In this document: positions 35,760-44,039 of the stretch, piece by piece
Layout of the letters: each line of letters begins with the position of its first letter
Position numbering within the stretch: the first letter of the stretch is position 1
Virus record (IMG/VR): IMGVR_UViG_3300022200_000019
Span: 62,001 to 126,000 of that record
Direction: 5' to 3' (one strand)
Length of the DNA stretch: 64,000 bases
Origin: a virus
Program-made: the position numbers and the translations under genes
Notes under the pieces: model-generated
What the model saw: only the letters and a program-made list of their open reading frames with translations
What the model was told of the DNA's origin: nothing
The model's database searches: none

Positions 35760-36959
35760 ATGTCACAAACAAATACAGAAACAAGTATTAACGAATGTAG
35801 TTTTTGCGGTAAAGCAAAGGAAGAAGTAGTCAAACTTATCGTCGGCGATGGTGTTAGTATTTGTAATAACTGCGTAGAGTTTTGTGTTGAGTTATTAGAA
35901 GAAGAAAAACCTATTAATAAACAAAAACACGAAGCAAAAGATATTGATCCAGTGGAACTTAAAGAGTATTTAGATCAGTTTGTCATTGGGCAGGAGCAAG
36001 CCAAGATGGTGTTAAGTGTTGCTGTTGCTAATCATTATAAACGTATCAACAAAAAAGGTGATGTTAAAGTTGATAAAAGTAATGTATTATTACTTGGCCC
36101 CACCGGGTCAGGTAAAACGTTACTTGCTAAGTCAATTGCTGAATATTTAGACGTACCATTTGCTATTGCTGATGCTACATCATTAACAGAAGCAGGCTAC
36201 GTAGGGGACGATGTTGAAGTATTAATTAGCCGTTTACTACAAAATGCAAATGGCGATGTAGAACGTGCGCAACGTGGTATTGTGTTCGTTGATGAAATTG
36301 ATAAAATTTCACGCAAGTCCGAATCTGCTAGCGTAACACGAGATGTATCTGGTGAGGGCGTGCAACAAGCATTACTTAAAATGGTAGAAGGCACGGTTGT
36401 GCGTGTTCCTAATACCGGCAATAGAAAACACCCAGCCGGAGAAATGACCGAAGTTGATACCAAAAACATTTTGTTCATTGCTGCTGGTGCATTTGTTGGA
36501 TTAGATGAAATTCTTAAAAAGCGTGTACAGGGTGCTGGTATCGGATTTGGAGCAGATGTTAATCGTGTTGATACTACTAAAGTCGACCTATTGCCAGCAG
36601 ATTTAATCAAGTTTGGACTTATCCCAGAATTTGTAGGACGGTTTGCTAGTTTTGCTTTTGTACAAGAACTTTCTCGTGAAGACATGGTATATATTTTAAC
36701 TAGTGTTGAAAACAGTCTATTGCGTCAATTTGAATATTTGTTTAAGTGTAATGAAGTTGAATTAGAATTTGATCCAGAAGCATTGTTGTTAGTTGTAGAT
36801 AAAACAATTGAACAAAAAACTGGCGCACGTGGATTGCGAGCAGAATTAGAGAAGGTATTGTTGCCGCATATGTTTAATTTAGTGCGCTATCACAAAAATA
36901 ATATAAAAAATGTGGTTATTTCTAGGGATTTAATAAATACACCTATAGCATTATTATAA
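35760..36959 (+). CDS. clpX: ClpX ATP-dependent unfoldase
   Basis: A 399-residue AAA+ protein with every ClpX landmark. The N-terminal C4 zinc domain (CSFCGK, CNNC) is followed by Walker A GPTGSGKT (near 116), pore loop AGYVGDD, Walker B VFVDEIDK, an RKH loop (GNRKHPAGE) and the ClpP-docking IGF loop (GAGIGFGAD). It unfolds tagged proteins and feeds them to ClpP. Because zinc domain and docking loop are intact, it could work with phage ClpP (55803) or host ClpP. Confidence 0.95.
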   Translation: MSQTNTETSINECSFCGKAKEEVVKLIVGDGVSICNNCVEFCVELLEEEKPINKQKHEAKDIDPVELKEYLDQFVIGQEQAKMVLSVAVANHYKRINKKGDVKVDKSNVLLLGPTGSGKTLLAKSIAEYLDVPFAIADATSLTEAGYVGDDVEVLISRLLQNANGDVERAQRGIVFVDEIDKISRKSESASVTRDVSGEGVQQALLKMVEGTVVRVPNTGNRKHPAGEMTEVDTKNILFIAAGAFVGLDEILKKRVQGAGIGFGADVNRVDTTKVDLLPADLIKFGLIPEFVGRFASFAFVQELSREDMVYILTSVENSLLRQFEYLFKCNEVELEFDPEALLLVVDKTIEQKTGARGLRAELEKVLLPHMFNLVRYHKNNIKNVVISRDLINTPIALL

Positions 36960-36962
36960 ATA
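36955..36962 (+). promoter_or_regulatory. late promoter, exact TATAAATA, leaderless type
   Basis: TATAAATA overlapping the clpX stop and ending exactly 6 nt before the bS21 ATG at 36969. There is no ribosome-binding site between. Confidence 0.6.
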
Positions 36963-36968
36963 CACTCG

Positions 36969-37202
36969 ATGATCAAACCAAAAGGCACAAAAGTATACGT
37001 AAAAGACGGCAATGTTGAAAAAGCATTGCGTAAACTAAAAAAGAAAGTACAGCGAGGCAACGTACTTCAAGAAGTTAAAGAACGTCAAAGTTACGTACAA
37101 CCATCACAAAAACGTAAAGCCGCTAAAGAAGCAGCAAAGCGACGTTGGGCAAAACACGTTCGTTCGCAAGAATTACCAGTAAAACCTCGCGGTAAGTGGT
37201 AG
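36969..37202 (+). CDS. rpsU: ribosomal protein bS21 homologue
   Basis: A 77-residue basic protein. GTKVYVKDGNVEKALRKLKK matches the bS21 start (KVTVRNNNVEQAIRVLKRK). RQSYVQPSQKRKAAKEAA then RRWAKHVR matches the SEKRKRE region and basic tail. bS21 sits by the anti-Shine-Dalgarno end of 16S rRNA and affects initiation. Phage copies are known in marine phages, including pelagiphages. An exact late box 6 nt upstream predicts a leaderless late mRNA. Confidence 0.88.
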   Translation: MIKPKGTKVYVKDGNVEKALRKLKKKVQRGNVLQEVKERQSYVQPSQKRKAAKEAAKRRWAKHVRSQELPVKPRGKW

Positions 37203-37203
37203 A

Positions 37204-37815
37204 TTGGATCCAAACGTTTATTACTTTACCGGGTATAACGAAAAAACCGGAAATTGTAAATTTTTCTATGTGCCGATTCCTAAAAATGGAAGCACGTCAA
37301 TTCCATATATACTTCCAGAATCAACTTTAATTATTAGCAATGAAGATGAAATTTTATTAGATGCTACAGCACTAATTATTCTTCGGGATCCAATTGAACG
37401 TTGGTTTTCTGGGATTGCTCAATTTTATCATGCTGAAAGATTTAATAACAAATTTTTAAAAGATGATTTATTAGATTCAATATATAATCGTGCAATTAAT
37501 GACATTGCGTTAGACCCCCATACATATATACAAACAAGTTTTTTTAAAGATATACAATGTCAAGGACATATATTTTTTTATATGCTTGATAAATTTAAAA
37601 CCAACTCAAAGAAATGGCGAGCGAAAAATAACATTCACTTTCATTTTGACAAATGGGAGAATTTAAATAATTCAAAAAGTTCAATAACAAAAATTAAAAT
37701 GATTAACTATCTAAAACAACGAGTTACAGCTCAGGATTTAAAAAAAATACGTGATTATTACGCCGACGATTATTTGATTATTAATCTTGTAAAAGAATTG
37801 ACAAAATATTCTTAG
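37204..37815 (+). CDS. sulfotransferase family protein
   Basis: A 203-residue protein from TTG at 37204. FFYVPIPKNGSTSI near residue 20 is the PAPS 5'-phosphate loop of sulfotransferase_2 enzymes. LIILRDPIERWFSGIAQFYH near residue 58 is the 3'-phosphate motif. The substrate, probably a glycan or lipid of the host surface, is unknown. It is AT-rich and follows bS21 by 1 nt, the pattern of cargo genes attached behind core genes. Confidence 0.72.
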   Translation: MDPNVYYFTGYNEKTGNCKFFYVPIPKNGSTSIPYILPESTLIISNEDEILLDATALIILRDPIERWFSGIAQFYHAERFNNKFLKDDLLDSIYNRAINDIALDPHTYIQTSFFKDIQCQGHIFFYMLDKFKTNSKKWRAKNNIHFHFDKWENLNNSKSSITKIKMINYLKQRVTAQDLKKIRDYYADDYLIINLVKELTKYS

Positions 37816-37826
37816 TTTGTTATAAT
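37798..37826 (+). promoter_or_regulatory. consensus sigma70 promoter of hsp20
   Basis: TTGACA at 37798-37803, exactly 17 bp, TATAAT at 37821-37826. It starts inside the 3' end of the sulfotransferase gene. Confidence 0.85.
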
Positions 37827-37831
37827 ACAAG

Positions 37832-37839
37832 GATAAATA
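37832..37839 (+). promoter_or_regulatory. late promoter box of hsp20
   Basis: GATAAATA just downstream of the sigma70 promoter, giving hsp20 a possible second, late start. Confidence 0.45.
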
Positions 37840-37843
37840 ATAT

Positions 37844-37868
37844 TGTAGACGCCAGGGTTGGGTCTACA
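37844..37868 (+). promoter_or_regulatory. 5' UTR stem-loop of hsp20
   Basis: TGTAGAC pairs with GTCTACA around an 11-nt loop in the hsp20 leader, about 37 nt before the ATG. It does not cover the AAGGAG site as drawn, so it may be a stability element rather than a simple thermometer. Confidence 0.4.
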
Positions 37869-37904
37869 TACAAAAATAGACTTGCTTAATTTAAGGAGAC
37901 TAAC

Positions 37905-38336
37905 ATGACAAATCTATCTACATTCGACTTCTCACCTCTTAACCGTAGCGCCATTGGCATTGACCGCCTAATGAGTCATATGGTTCGTAACTTTGAATCT
38001 ACACAGCAGGACAACTATCCTCCATACAATATTGTTGAAGATAGTGAAAATGAGTTCACACTCGAAATTGCTGTTGCTGGTTTTAAGAAAGGTGATATCT
38101 CAATTACTTCACAAGACGGACAGCTAACTGTTTCTGGTGAAAAACAAGCGGAAGATACTCGCAAGTACACCTGGAACAAAATTGCTACACGCAAGTTCAG
38201 CCGTTCGTTCACATTAGGTGAATACGTTGAAGTAACCGGTGCTTCTCAAGAAGATGGCATTCTTTCTATTAAGTTAGAACGCATTGTTCCAGAAGCAATG
38301 AAGCCAAAAACTATTGCTATTGACTACAAAGGGTAA
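37905..38336 (+). CDS. Hsp20 small heat-shock protein
   Basis: A 143-residue alpha-crystallin-type chaperone. The beta-sandwich core is YNIVEDSENEFTLEIAVAGF through KFSRSFTLGEYVEV. The C-terminal IAI (in KTIAIDY) is the IxI motif used for oligomer contacts. AAGGAG precedes the ATG. Hsp20 holds unfolding proteins and is common in marine T4-like phages, where help with head or tail assembly is suspected. Both early-type and late-type promoters are present. Confidence 0.93.
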   Translation: MTNLSTFDFSPLNRSAIGIDRLMSHMVRNFESTQQDNYPPYNIVEDSENEFTLEIAVAGFKKGDISITSQDGQLTVSGEKQAEDTRKYTWNKIATRKFSRSFTLGEYVEVTGASQEDGILSIKLERIVPEAMKPKTIAIDYKG

Positions 38337-38353
38337 TATAATGCAGTAACAGG

Positions 38354-38379
38354 ATAGGGAGGGTAATCCTCCCTATTTT
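38354..38379 (+). terminator. rho-independent terminator after hsp20
   Basis: A 9-bp stem, ATAGGGAGG with CCTCCCTAT, 5-nt loop, then a short T run. Confidence 0.85.
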
Positions 38380-38409
38380 GTTAAATATTAGTATAACAGG
38401 AGAATGGAT

Positions 38410-38718
38410 TTGTCTACTCAAGTTGAAACCAGAACAAGAATCAAGCCAAACATTGCACTGCAAGAACCGCCTATGTTTAAGGTAATCTACCTAAATGATG
38501 AACAAACCAGTATGCAGTTTGTTATTGATAGCCTTGTAGACTTTTTTGATTATGCACCTATTAGTGCTGAAAAGATCACAGAAGATATTCATGTACAAGG
38601 CTCAGCAGTTGTAGCAGTGTTGCCATACGAAATGGCAGAACAAAAAGGCATTGAAGTAACCGTAAGTGCTCGCAGCAACGGTTATCCACTACAAGTCAAG
38701 CTAGAACCCGAAGAATAA
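38410..38718 (+). CDS. clpS: ClpS adaptor
   Basis: A 102-residue protein. FKVIYLNDEQTSMQFVIDSL is the N-degron-binding face of ClpS. DIHVQGSAVVAVLPYEMAEQ then EVTVSARSNGYPLQVKLEPEE is the rest of the fold. ClpS delivers proteins with destabilising N-termini, normally to ClpA. The TTG at 38410 lies 7 nt after AGGAG. An ATG at 38404 is only 1 nt from it and so is less likely to be used, although it is in frame. No ClpA is seen in the window. Confidence 0.88.
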   Translation: MSTQVETRTRIKPNIALQEPPMFKVIYLNDEQTSMQFVIDSLVDFFDYAPISAEKITEDIHVQGSAVVAVLPYEMAEQKGIEVTVSARSNGYPLQVKLEPEE

Positions 38719-38721
38719 CAC

Positions 38722-39087
38722 ATGTATATTATCGTTGGCGAAGATGCTGCCTCACAGGTAGATACCAAATATCTGGTTTTTGAATTAGATACCATTCTTT
38801 ATAATAAAAATGAAGCCCCACTTAAAAGTTATTGTGTTGTTGACAATGAACATGTTCCCTTAATTGAGGTTAATCGAATCGGTGAACTACAAGAACTACA
38901 TCAAAATTTAATTAAAAATTATCATAAACGTAACTGGAATTTTTGCTTACAAGCAATTGAACATCTGAAAGGAAAATTTCGTGGCGAATTAGATACATTT
39001 TATGATGATTTGGAAAAACGCTGCTCGGTATTTCAACAATTCGAACCGCCCGCAAACTGGACTGGTGTTTACGATAAGACCAAGTAA
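38722..39087 (+). CDS. conserved phage hypothetical protein
   Basis: A 121-residue protein starting MYIIVGEDAASQ, with a central EVNRIGELQELHQNLIKNYH helix and a C-terminal QQFEPPANWTGVYDKTK. I recall similar short proteins in T4-like marine phages. No catalytic or membrane feature is seen. It follows clpS by 3 nt and is probably in the same operon. Confidence 0.6.
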   Translation: MYIIVGEDAASQVDTKYLVFELDTILYNKNEAPLKSYCVVDNEHVPLIEVNRIGELQELHQNLIKNYHKRNWNFCLQAIEHLKGKFRGELDTFYDDLEKRCSVFQQFEPPANWTGVYDKTK

Positions 39088-39117
39088 TATACGCCGTTTA
39101 TCATCATAAAACCCCTA

Positions 39118-39125
39118 TATAAATA
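39118..39125 (+). promoter_or_regulatory. late promoter of the curli cassette
   Basis: An exact TATAAATA 27 nt before the csgF-like TTG start. It makes the whole curli cassette look like a late operon. Confidence 0.68.
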
Positions 39126-39152
39126 CTAGGACAAGTAGAATGGGGGTTCAAC

Positions 39153-39644
39153 TTGAAAAGCAACGACGATGGCCTTGCGGCTATTGTAGCAATTATTCTA
39201 ACAGTAATCTTTGTACTGTTTACATTTAAAGCAGAGGCAGGTGAGTTAACTCACCAGTTTCATAGTCCTGCGTTCAGCGGCAATGGGTATAGTACCCACG
39301 TCCTAACTATAGATCAGTTAGAACAACAACGTAAGCAGAAAATAAAAGACGACGAACAAGCCGCTATTGATAAAGCAGAACGAGACGCTAAATCAACTAA
39401 TATCTACAAGTTTAAGAACAACTTAGAAAGTCGTGTTTACGCACAACTATCTAAGCAAATTGCAGACGCTCTTTTTGGCGAAAGCAGTAATTTAGCAGAC
39501 ACAAGTTGGTCGGAAGTAGAAACCCCATTCGGTGATACCATTAAATGGAAACGTGAGAACGATATTGTATATGTTGAAATATACGATAGCAATGGCGATT
39601 TAGCCTCTGAGTTCCAGACACCGGTTGGGGATTTCGCATTTTGA
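39153..39644 (+). CDS. csgF: CsgF-like curli assembly protein
   Basis: A 163-residue exported protein. A signal peptide (GLAAIVAIILTVIFVLF, cut near AEA-G) leads to GELTHQFHSPAFSGNG, which matches the CsgF start TMTFQFRNPNFGGNP. DQLEQQRKQK then fits the NSAQAQN segment, and a basic helix and small C-terminal domain follow. In curli systems CsgF plugs into the CsgG channel and anchors the nucleator outside the cell. The start is TTG with a GGGGG site 6 nt upstream. It overlaps csgG by 4 nt. Confidence 0.8.
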   Translation: MKSNDDGLAAIVAIILTVIFVLFTFKAEAGELTHQFHSPAFSGNGYSTHVLTIDQLEQQRKQKIKDDEQAAIDKAERDAKSTNIYKFKNNLESRVYAQLSKQIADALFGESSNLADTSWSEVETPFGDTIKWKRENDIVYVEIYDSNGDLASEFQTPVGDFAF

Positions 39645-40483
39645 CACGCTTAATTCTACTACTACTCGCTGCTGGTATACTTGGAGGGTGCGTAGCAAAC
39701 CCGCCTAAACAGTACGAACCCCCATCTCGAATTGTAACTCACGTTGAAGGATTTATGGATATCCCGCCTCCTAGTGGCGGTAAACTTGTTGCGGCTGTAT
39801 ATGGTTTTCAAGATAAAACTGGACAGCGTAAACCCTCTGACAAACTTGCGAATATTAGTTACGCAGTAACGCAAGGTGCTGAAGTATGGGTTATTAAAGC
39901 CCTCAAGGAAGTGGGCGGAGGAGAATGGTTTAGAGTTGTAGAGCGTGTTGGATTAGACAATTTAACAAAAGAGCGTCAAATTATCCGACAAGCACGTCAG
40001 CAAGTTAATGACGAAACACCTCTTAAACCAATGCTGTTTGCTGGTGTGTTAGTTGAAGGAGCCATCACTGGTTACGACTCTAACACGTTAACCGGCGGAG
40101 CAGGAGCCAGATACTTAGGTATTGGTCCAAGCACAGAATACCGCCAGGATGTGGTAACTGTGAGTATGCGGTTAATAAGCGTTCAAAGTGGAGAAGTCTT
40201 ACTTAATACAAGTGTTACTAAAACTATTGTTAGTTTTGGCGATCACGTAAGTTTGTTCCGGTTTATTGATATGGGAACAAAGGCACTTGAGCTAGAATCA
40301 GGAACCACTGAAAACGAGCCGGTGAACTATGCTGTTCGTGTAGCAATCGAACAATGTGTAGTTGAACTGGTTAAAGATGGCGAACGCATAGGTATTTGGT
40401 CATATAAGACTCACGAAGAAGGAGCCAATGATACTAAAGAAGAAGTAAAGACGGATGAAAACTCCGTGCGTGGAGAAAAATAA
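39641..40483 (+). CDS. csgG: CsgG-like outer-membrane curli secretion channel
   Basis: A 280-residue lipoprotein: LILLLLAAGILGGC is a signal with a lipobox Cys. The body matches CsgG: VAAVYGFQDKTGQRKP, YAVTQGAEVWVIKAL, WFRVVERVGLDNLTKERQII, then GVLVEGAITGYDSN and a SVSMRL-like strand pair that would form the barrel. CsgG makes a nonameric pore that exports amyloid subunits. Length is close to E. coli CsgG (277). It starts with TTG overlapping the csgF stop, and its own stop overlaps the next ATG. Confidence 0.92.
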   Translation: MTRLILLLLAAGILGGCVANPPKQYEPPSRIVTHVEGFMDIPPPSGGKLVAAVYGFQDKTGQRKPSDKLANISYAVTQGAEVWVIKALKEVGGGEWFRVVERVGLDNLTKERQIIRQARQQVNDETPLKPMLFAGVLVEGAITGYDSNTLTGGAGARYLGIGPSTEYRQDVVTVSMRLISVQSGEVLLNTSVTKTIVSFGDHVSLFRFIDMGTKALELESGTTENEPVNYAVRVAIEQCVVELVKDGERIGIWSYKTHEEGANDTKEEVKTDENSVRGEK

Positions 40484-41172
40484 TGCGCAAAATATTATAT
40501 GTCCTATTAGGACTTTGGAGTTCAACAGTATTTGCCAGTGACGTGTATATTGATCAAGCAGGTTCAAGTACAACTATTGATATTACACAAACTGGTTCAA
40601 GCAACGAAGTTAGCGGCGACGCTGGCACTACAACTGCGGCAAGTGTAGATGGTACAGGTATTGACTTGGACATTACACAAATTGGTTCAAGCAACATAGC
40701 AGAAATTAACTTAGATACTGCTACAAGTGCTGACGTAGAATATACTGCTACAGGTAGTGATAACTTGTTTGACATTTATGTTAATGGTGGTTCCTCAAAT
40801 ACTGCTACAGTAAACGTTACTGGTGACAGCAACGAAGTAACAATTTGTGGAACCAATGGAGCAGCAAACTCAGCAGCAGGCTTTGCTACTATTACAAGTT
40901 CGGGCATAACTACTGCTGGAACAACTTGCTCAACAGGCATTGCGAGTAATGGTAACACTAATACTGTTACTGCGTATGGCGACTATAACTTAGTTAACAT
41001 TGAGCAAGGAGCAGGTGTTGGTGGATCAACTAACACAGTTACCATTGGCACAGCACTAGCAGGCGGCGATAACAACGTTGTAAACATTGTACAGGATAAC
41101 TTGGAAGCAAATACCGTAACATTAACAGTTGACGGTAGCAGCAACCGTGTCAATATTTTACAAGATAACTAA
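40483..41172 (+). CDS. curlin-repeat protein (CsgA/CsgB-like subunit)
   Basis: A 229-residue exported protein. The signal peptide ends near VFA-S. The mature part is a set of curlin-type repeats with Ser, Asn, Ile and Gln patterns: DVYIDQAGSSTTI, DITQTGSSNEVSG, DITQIGSSNIAEI, NVTGDSNEVTI, NIVQDNLEANTVTL and RVNILQDN. This is the strand-turn-strand amyloid layout that CsgG exports. A Cys pair lies in a less regular middle segment. It is larger than E. coli CsgA (151). It is coupled to csgG by TAATG. Confidence 0.85.
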   Translation: MRKILYVLLGLWSSTVFASDVYIDQAGSSTTIDITQTGSSNEVSGDAGTTTAASVDGTGIDLDITQIGSSNIAEINLDTATSADVEYTATGSDNLFDIYVNGGSSNTATVNVTGDSNEVTICGTNGAANSAAGFATITSSGITTAGTTCSTGIASNGNTNTVTAYGDYNLVNIEQGAGVGGSTNTVTIGTALAGGDNNVVNIVQDNLEANTVTLTVDGSSNRVNILQDN

Positions 41173-42262
41173 TTTCCTACTGATAGGGTTGTTCTCAGTA
41201 TCAGCCCTGGCAGCAATAGGAACTATCACAGAGCAACAGGGTCCTGATGCTCAACTTAAACGCGACAGTGAAACTATAGTTGCTCGCAAAGGCACTGGTC
41301 TTGAAATGGATGACGAAGTAAGAACGGCAGCAACTAAACTTAATTTAACATTTGAAGATGATACAAAGGTAGCAATGACTGAACAAAGTGTATTGCTTAT
41401 TGATGACTTTGTTTACGATCCCAATGCTAAAACTGGCAAACTAGCGATGCAAGTAGCAATGGGCACAGTTCGTTATGCGTCAGGCGGCATTGCTAAGAAC
41501 AACAGAGAAAACGTTCGTATGCGCACACCAACAGCAACCATATCAGTACGCGGTACTGACTTTGCTATGGTTGTAGACGAAGTTGGCCGTAGTCTAGTAA
41601 CATTACTCCCCAGTTGTCCAGACTTTGGTTTAGTAGAAAACAAAGATGATGAAGAAAAATGTCCAGTTGGTGAGATTATGGTAAGCACAGATGCTGGGTA
41701 TGTATTAATGAATCAAGCATACCAAACTACAATTGTAGCAAGTGCGTTACAAGAGCCAACGAAACCCAAAATTTTAGACGATAAGCCAACATTAAACAAC
41801 TTGCTTATTATTTCGCCACCGCCTCAATTCCCACGTGGGTTTGACTCAGCAGAAGAAGAAGCACAACAAGTTACATTCTTAGATGCTGACTTGTTAGAGT
41901 TTGATGACTTAGCACAGGATTTATTAGCAGACGATAGTTTAGAGCAAAATGACTTGGATCAAGATAAACTAGAAGGCGAGTTTTTAGATGACATGTTAAT
42001 GATGTTATTAGATCCGGGATTGGATGACGCACTCAAAGAACGTGATGGTGTATTGCCGACCTTAGCAGATTATCCTTGGGTAAAAGGTTATTACAACGAA
42101 CAAGAAATTACAGTTTATTCTGAACGCCCACCACACATTGCGGAAATTAAAACAACTCGCGATACAGACGCAGATGTAGTTATTACGCAGGACGGTGTAA
42201 AAGCAACTATTATTGAGAACGGAGGCGGCAATGTTATTATCAACATTACGCAAACTCAGTAG
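41147..42262 (+). CDS. exported FecR-domain protein with curlin-like tail
   Basis: A 371-residue protein read from GTG at 41147 (a TTG at 41129 is also possible). A signal peptide (KITNFLLIGLFSVSALAA) leads to a FecR domain, seen in AMGTVRYASGGIAKN, then RMRTPTATISVRGTDFAMVVD. An acidic Leu-Asp repeat region follows (270-310). The last 20 residues (TIIENGGGNVIINITQTQ) look like one curlin repeat. FecR-type proteins often sit beside CHASE2 cyclases. It starts inside the curlin gene and overlaps the next one, so it is part of the operon. Confidence 0.8.
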   Translation: MSIFYKITNFLLIGLFSVSALAAIGTITEQQGPDAQLKRDSETIVARKGTGLEMDDEVRTAATKLNLTFEDDTKVAMTEQSVLLIDDFVYDPNAKTGKLAMQVAMGTVRYASGGIAKNNRENVRMRTPTATISVRGTDFAMVVDEVGRSLVTLLPSCPDFGLVENKDDEEKCPVGEIMVSTDAGYVLMNQAYQTTIVASALQEPTKPKILDDKPTLNNLLIISPPPQFPRGFDSAEEEAQQVTFLDADLLEFDDLAQDLLADDSLEQNDLDQDKLEGEFLDDMLMMLLDPGLDDALKERDGVLPTLADYPWVKGYYNEQEITVYSERPPHIAEIKTTRDTDADVVITQDGVKATIIENGGGNVIINITQTQ

Positions 42263-43571
42263 TCTATTATTCTTATTTGCTACAACTGTGTGGGCAGATA
42301 GTGTTCTCATCATTCACCAAAACTACTCCAGTGTTCATTCCAATGTCGGCGGACGTCTAACTAACGAAGGGCATACGGTAACTTACTCTACATCAGAAGT
42401 AAATGCTAGTACTATTGCCAACTACAATCAAGTTTGGGACGTAAGGTATAGTTCGCTGTCAAGCACACAGGCATCAGTGTATGACACGTTTGTTCAGAAT
42501 GGAGGATTCTTATACTTAGTAACAGAGAATCCAAGTTGTTGCGGTACACGAAATAGTGCTGTTGCTTCAATGATATCTAATATGGGCGGCGGCAGTGGAT
42601 TAACGATTGGTGGAAGTGCTGGTTCAACTTCAAACAATATCACACAGGTTAATACAACTTATATGACTGCTTTGTCATCAGGAACTTATATTACATTTGC
42701 CGCAGGTAGTAACATCACAAACTATGGCAACGGACAATGGTTGTTCAAAGATAGCATTGGTAGAGTTGGCGGCGTTATGTGGGTAGGCAATGCTGGAAAC
42801 TTGTCACAAGGGTACTCGGGCACGGTAGTCACGGTTGCTGACATCAACTGGTTAGATGCTACTCGTTTTACAGGAACAAACATCACAGCCTTAGACGATA
42901 TTATCGCAGGTATTGTTGCTGGTACCGTATCAGGTACTATCAGTGGAAGTGGAAACACTGGCGGCGGAGCAGCCGCAACACCTGTGTACAGTTCAGGCAT
43001 AACAGCCGCACAAACCCTAAGAAGAAATGCATTCACAGGAACAGGTGCGGAGATAAATGCTGATATCAACGGTAGTAACAATGATGTTTATATACATCAA
43101 GCAGGAACGCATTATATAGAACTTGGGATAGTAGGAAGTTCAAATACAGTTAACTTAGAGCAAGCATCAACTCAAGTAGGAATCATACATTACGCAGAGA
43201 CAGATATCATCGGCGATAGCAATACATTAGATTTGATACAATCCGGTGATGGCAATAAAACAGCATTTATTACAGTAACAGGTGATAACAATATAGCAGA
43301 TATCGCACAGCGCGATAGCGGACAGCATTATCTACAACTTGATTTAATAGGTGGTGGTCATGATGCCACTGTAGTACAAGAAGGTACAGGCAATCACGCA
43401 GCCACAGTAGAGTTAACAAACTCGGGTGGAGCCTGGACATTTGGGTTGACACAATCAGGCAGTACGGATAAAGAATATAGTTTACCGCACTCAATGAGTG
43501 ACGGTAGCACAACAAGCGGAACGTGTTATGTAGCAGCAGGATGCTCGTTAACAGTCATACAAAGTGATTAA
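42231..43571 (+). CDS. two-domain exported protein with C-terminal curlin repeats
   Basis: A 446-residue protein. The ATG at 42231 has GGAGG 5 nt upstream. A signal peptide (LSSLLFLFATTVWA) is followed by a domain of about 240 residues starting SVLIIHQNYSSVHSN, with YLVTENPSCCGTRNS in it. That domain resembles a flavodoxin- or amidotransferase-like fold in outline only. A Gly/Ser linker leads to curlin-type repeats (DINGSNNDVYIHQAG, GIVGSSNTVNLEQAS, DIIGDSNTLDLIQSGDGN). It may be an adhesin or minor curli component. Confidence 0.75.
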   Translation: MLLSTLRKLSSLLFLFATTVWADSVLIIHQNYSSVHSNVGGRLTNEGHTVTYSTSEVNASTIANYNQVWDVRYSSLSSTQASVYDTFVQNGGFLYLVTENPSCCGTRNSAVASMISNMGGGSGLTIGGSAGSTSNNITQVNTTYMTALSSGTYITFAAGSNITNYGNGQWLFKDSIGRVGGVMWVGNAGNLSQGYSGTVVTVADINWLDATRFTGTNITALDDIIAGIVAGTVSGTISGSGNTGGGAAATPVYSSGITAAQTLRRNAFTGTGAEINADINGSNNDVYIHQAGTHYIELGIVGSSNTVNLEQASTQVGIIHYAETDIIGDSNTLDLIQSGDGNKTAFITVTGDNNIADIAQRDSGQHYLQLDLIGGGHDATVVQEGTGNHAATVELTNSGGAWTFGLTQSGSTDKEYSLPHSMSDGSTTSGTCYVAAGCSLTVIQSD

Positions 43572-43600
43572 CTCTGTATATTTCTAACTGTTTGATTAAT

Positions 43601-43608
43601 AATAAATA
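43601..43608 (+). promoter_or_regulatory. late promoter box, leaderless type
   Basis: AATAAATA ending 6 nt before the ATG at 43615. Confidence 0.5.
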
Positions 43609-43614
43609 TCTTTA

Positions 43615-44025
43615 ATGAAAAAATTGGTGTGTGCGGCACTTGCTGTATACTGCTTAAATGTTACAGCACACAGTCGCGATGATTATGAATACATAAACTG
43701 GAATTCATTTCGTGTTTATGAAGAAATAGAAAAACGCCCAAAACTTGATGTTTTTGCTGGGCATAGTGTTGGTTTTGGTTACACACAAAAGTATAATCAA
43801 ATTGATACACTTGTTGTAGGCGAAGTAGGTGGCGCTCATAGCCGCTGGCTAGGCCCTAGAACTCAATTATACACAGAAGCAAATGTAGCAACAGACTTGT
43901 TTACAGAAGCAAAAGTAAACATCAATCATTTTAACAACAAATATTCAGTTACAAGATTTGTTCTACGCAAAGACAACACTGACCAAGGTGGCTTTGTTGG
44001 ATTTGGTTATATGCGTCGTTTTTGA
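43615..44025 (+). CDS. small exported envelope protein
   Basis: A 136-residue protein with a signal peptide (KKLVCAALAVYCLNVTAHS) and a mature part of alternating strands. It contains FAGHSVGFGYTQKYNQ and ends VGFGYMRRF. A C-terminal aromatic residue in a strand is the usual signal for outer-membrane barrels, so a small barrel or periplasmic curli accessory is possible. It is not an obvious CsgE or CsgC. It has its own late box. Confidence 0.6.
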   Translation: MKKLVCAALAVYCLNVTAHSRDDYEYINWNSFRVYEEIEKRPKLDVFAGHSVGFGYTQKYNQIDTLVVGEVGGAHSRWLGPRTQLYTEANVATDLFTEAKVNINHFNNKYSVTRFVLRKDNTDQGGFVGFGYMRRF

Positions 44026-44039
44026 CACTAAATATCCGT

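Noticed and set aside
36197-36685. 162-codon minus-strand frame
   Set aside because: It is antisense to clpX, whose motifs are unmistakable.
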